From: Bacteroidales bacterium
GTDB taxonomy: Bacteria; Bacteroidota; Bacteroidia; Bacteroidales; P3
Reading direction: 5' to 3'
Assembly (NCBI GenBank): GCA_017616895.1
Contig: JAFZXE010000011.1
Span: 1-64,000, forward strand
Length of the DNA stretch: 64,000 bases
The position numbers and the translations under genes are program-made. Shown here in pieces: positions 63,924 through 64,000 of this stretch; position 1 is the first letter of the stretch; every line of letters starts with the position of its first letter. The notes below the pieces were generated by a model. The model worked only from the letters and a program-made list of their open reading frames with translations, ran no database searches and was not told the origin of the DNA.

Positions 63924-64000
63924 ATGGCAGAAACAGAAAAGAAAAAAGCCCAGGCCGTAGAACAGGCTGGTGCCGAACTACAAGAAAAAGGTAAAGATGT
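63924..64000 (+). CDS. tssC: Start of TssC sheath gene, cut by window edge
   Basis: ATG 63924 opens a frame (MAETEKKKAQAVEQAG) running to the window end, 53 bases after tssB. The large sheath subunit is expected here. Only ~25 residues are visible, so the name rests on position and the charged N-terminus. Confidence 0.6.
   Translation, partial: MAETEKKKAQAVEQAGAELQEKGKD

Overview
The window looks like a chromosomal piece of an uncultured member of the Bacteroidales (phylum Bacteroidota). The evidence is a type IX secretion C-terminal domain, gldD, a PorE-like OmpA protein, promoters of the Bacteroidota form (TTTG, 19-21 bases, TAnnTTTG), a DUF6266 protein, FISUMP-domain proteins and a Bacteroidota-style type VI secretion locus. 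No species can be named from sequence alone.

Layout. 2-10963: 3' part of a giant T9SS-exported repeat protein, open at the left edge. 11386-15161 (+): rpsA and a recQ-family helicase. 15172-19522 (-): recJ, ettA and a small secreted protein. 19967-23055 (-): a PorE-like OmpA/PD40 protein preceded by a TPR protein. 23862-26182 (+): cysS, then a zeta-type kinase gene overlapping a 74-codon gene. 26266-41692 (-): a full division and cell-wall cluster, read as mraZ, rsmH, ftsL, ftsI (PASTA), murE, mraY, murD remnant, ftsW, murG, murC, ftsQ, ftsA, ftsZ. 42037-45226 (+): thiL, a HAD hydrolase, pcm and gldD. 45384-47634 (-): iorA and iorB. 48222-49897 (+): a DUF6266 protein and a TonB-domain lipoprotein. 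50155-52130 (+): tRNA-Glu, rpsT and comM. 52266-55450: two unrelated-looking AAA ATPases, the first inside a 36-bp direct repeat of the comM 3' end. 55538-58631 (-): a T9SS type A protein and a tail-fibre-like/FISUMP protein. 59360-59890 (+): a small FISUMP protein flanked by a duplicated MITE-like sequence. 60323-64000 (+): start of a type VI secretion cluster (tssH, lipoprotein, tssB, start of tssC).

How the genes work together. The dcw cluster supplies peptidoglycan precursors and the divisome. MurD, however, is reduced to its C-terminal domain, so the D-Glu-adding activity must come from elsewhere. PorE-like, GldD and the two CTD proteins (giant and 162 aa) point to a working T9SS. tssH/tssB/tssC is the contractile-sheath part of a T6SS.

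The most unusual feature is the intergenic DNA. Many gaps hold short tandem arrays. Their periods fall into two classes: about 11 bp or multiples (11, 22, 33) and 8 bp. Other points to check are the truncated murD, the comM-end duplication around an AAA_14/DUF4143 gene, a histidine-rich insertion in MurC, and a degenerate first ATPase domain in TssH. There is no CRISPR array, rRNA gene or recognisable transposase in the window.
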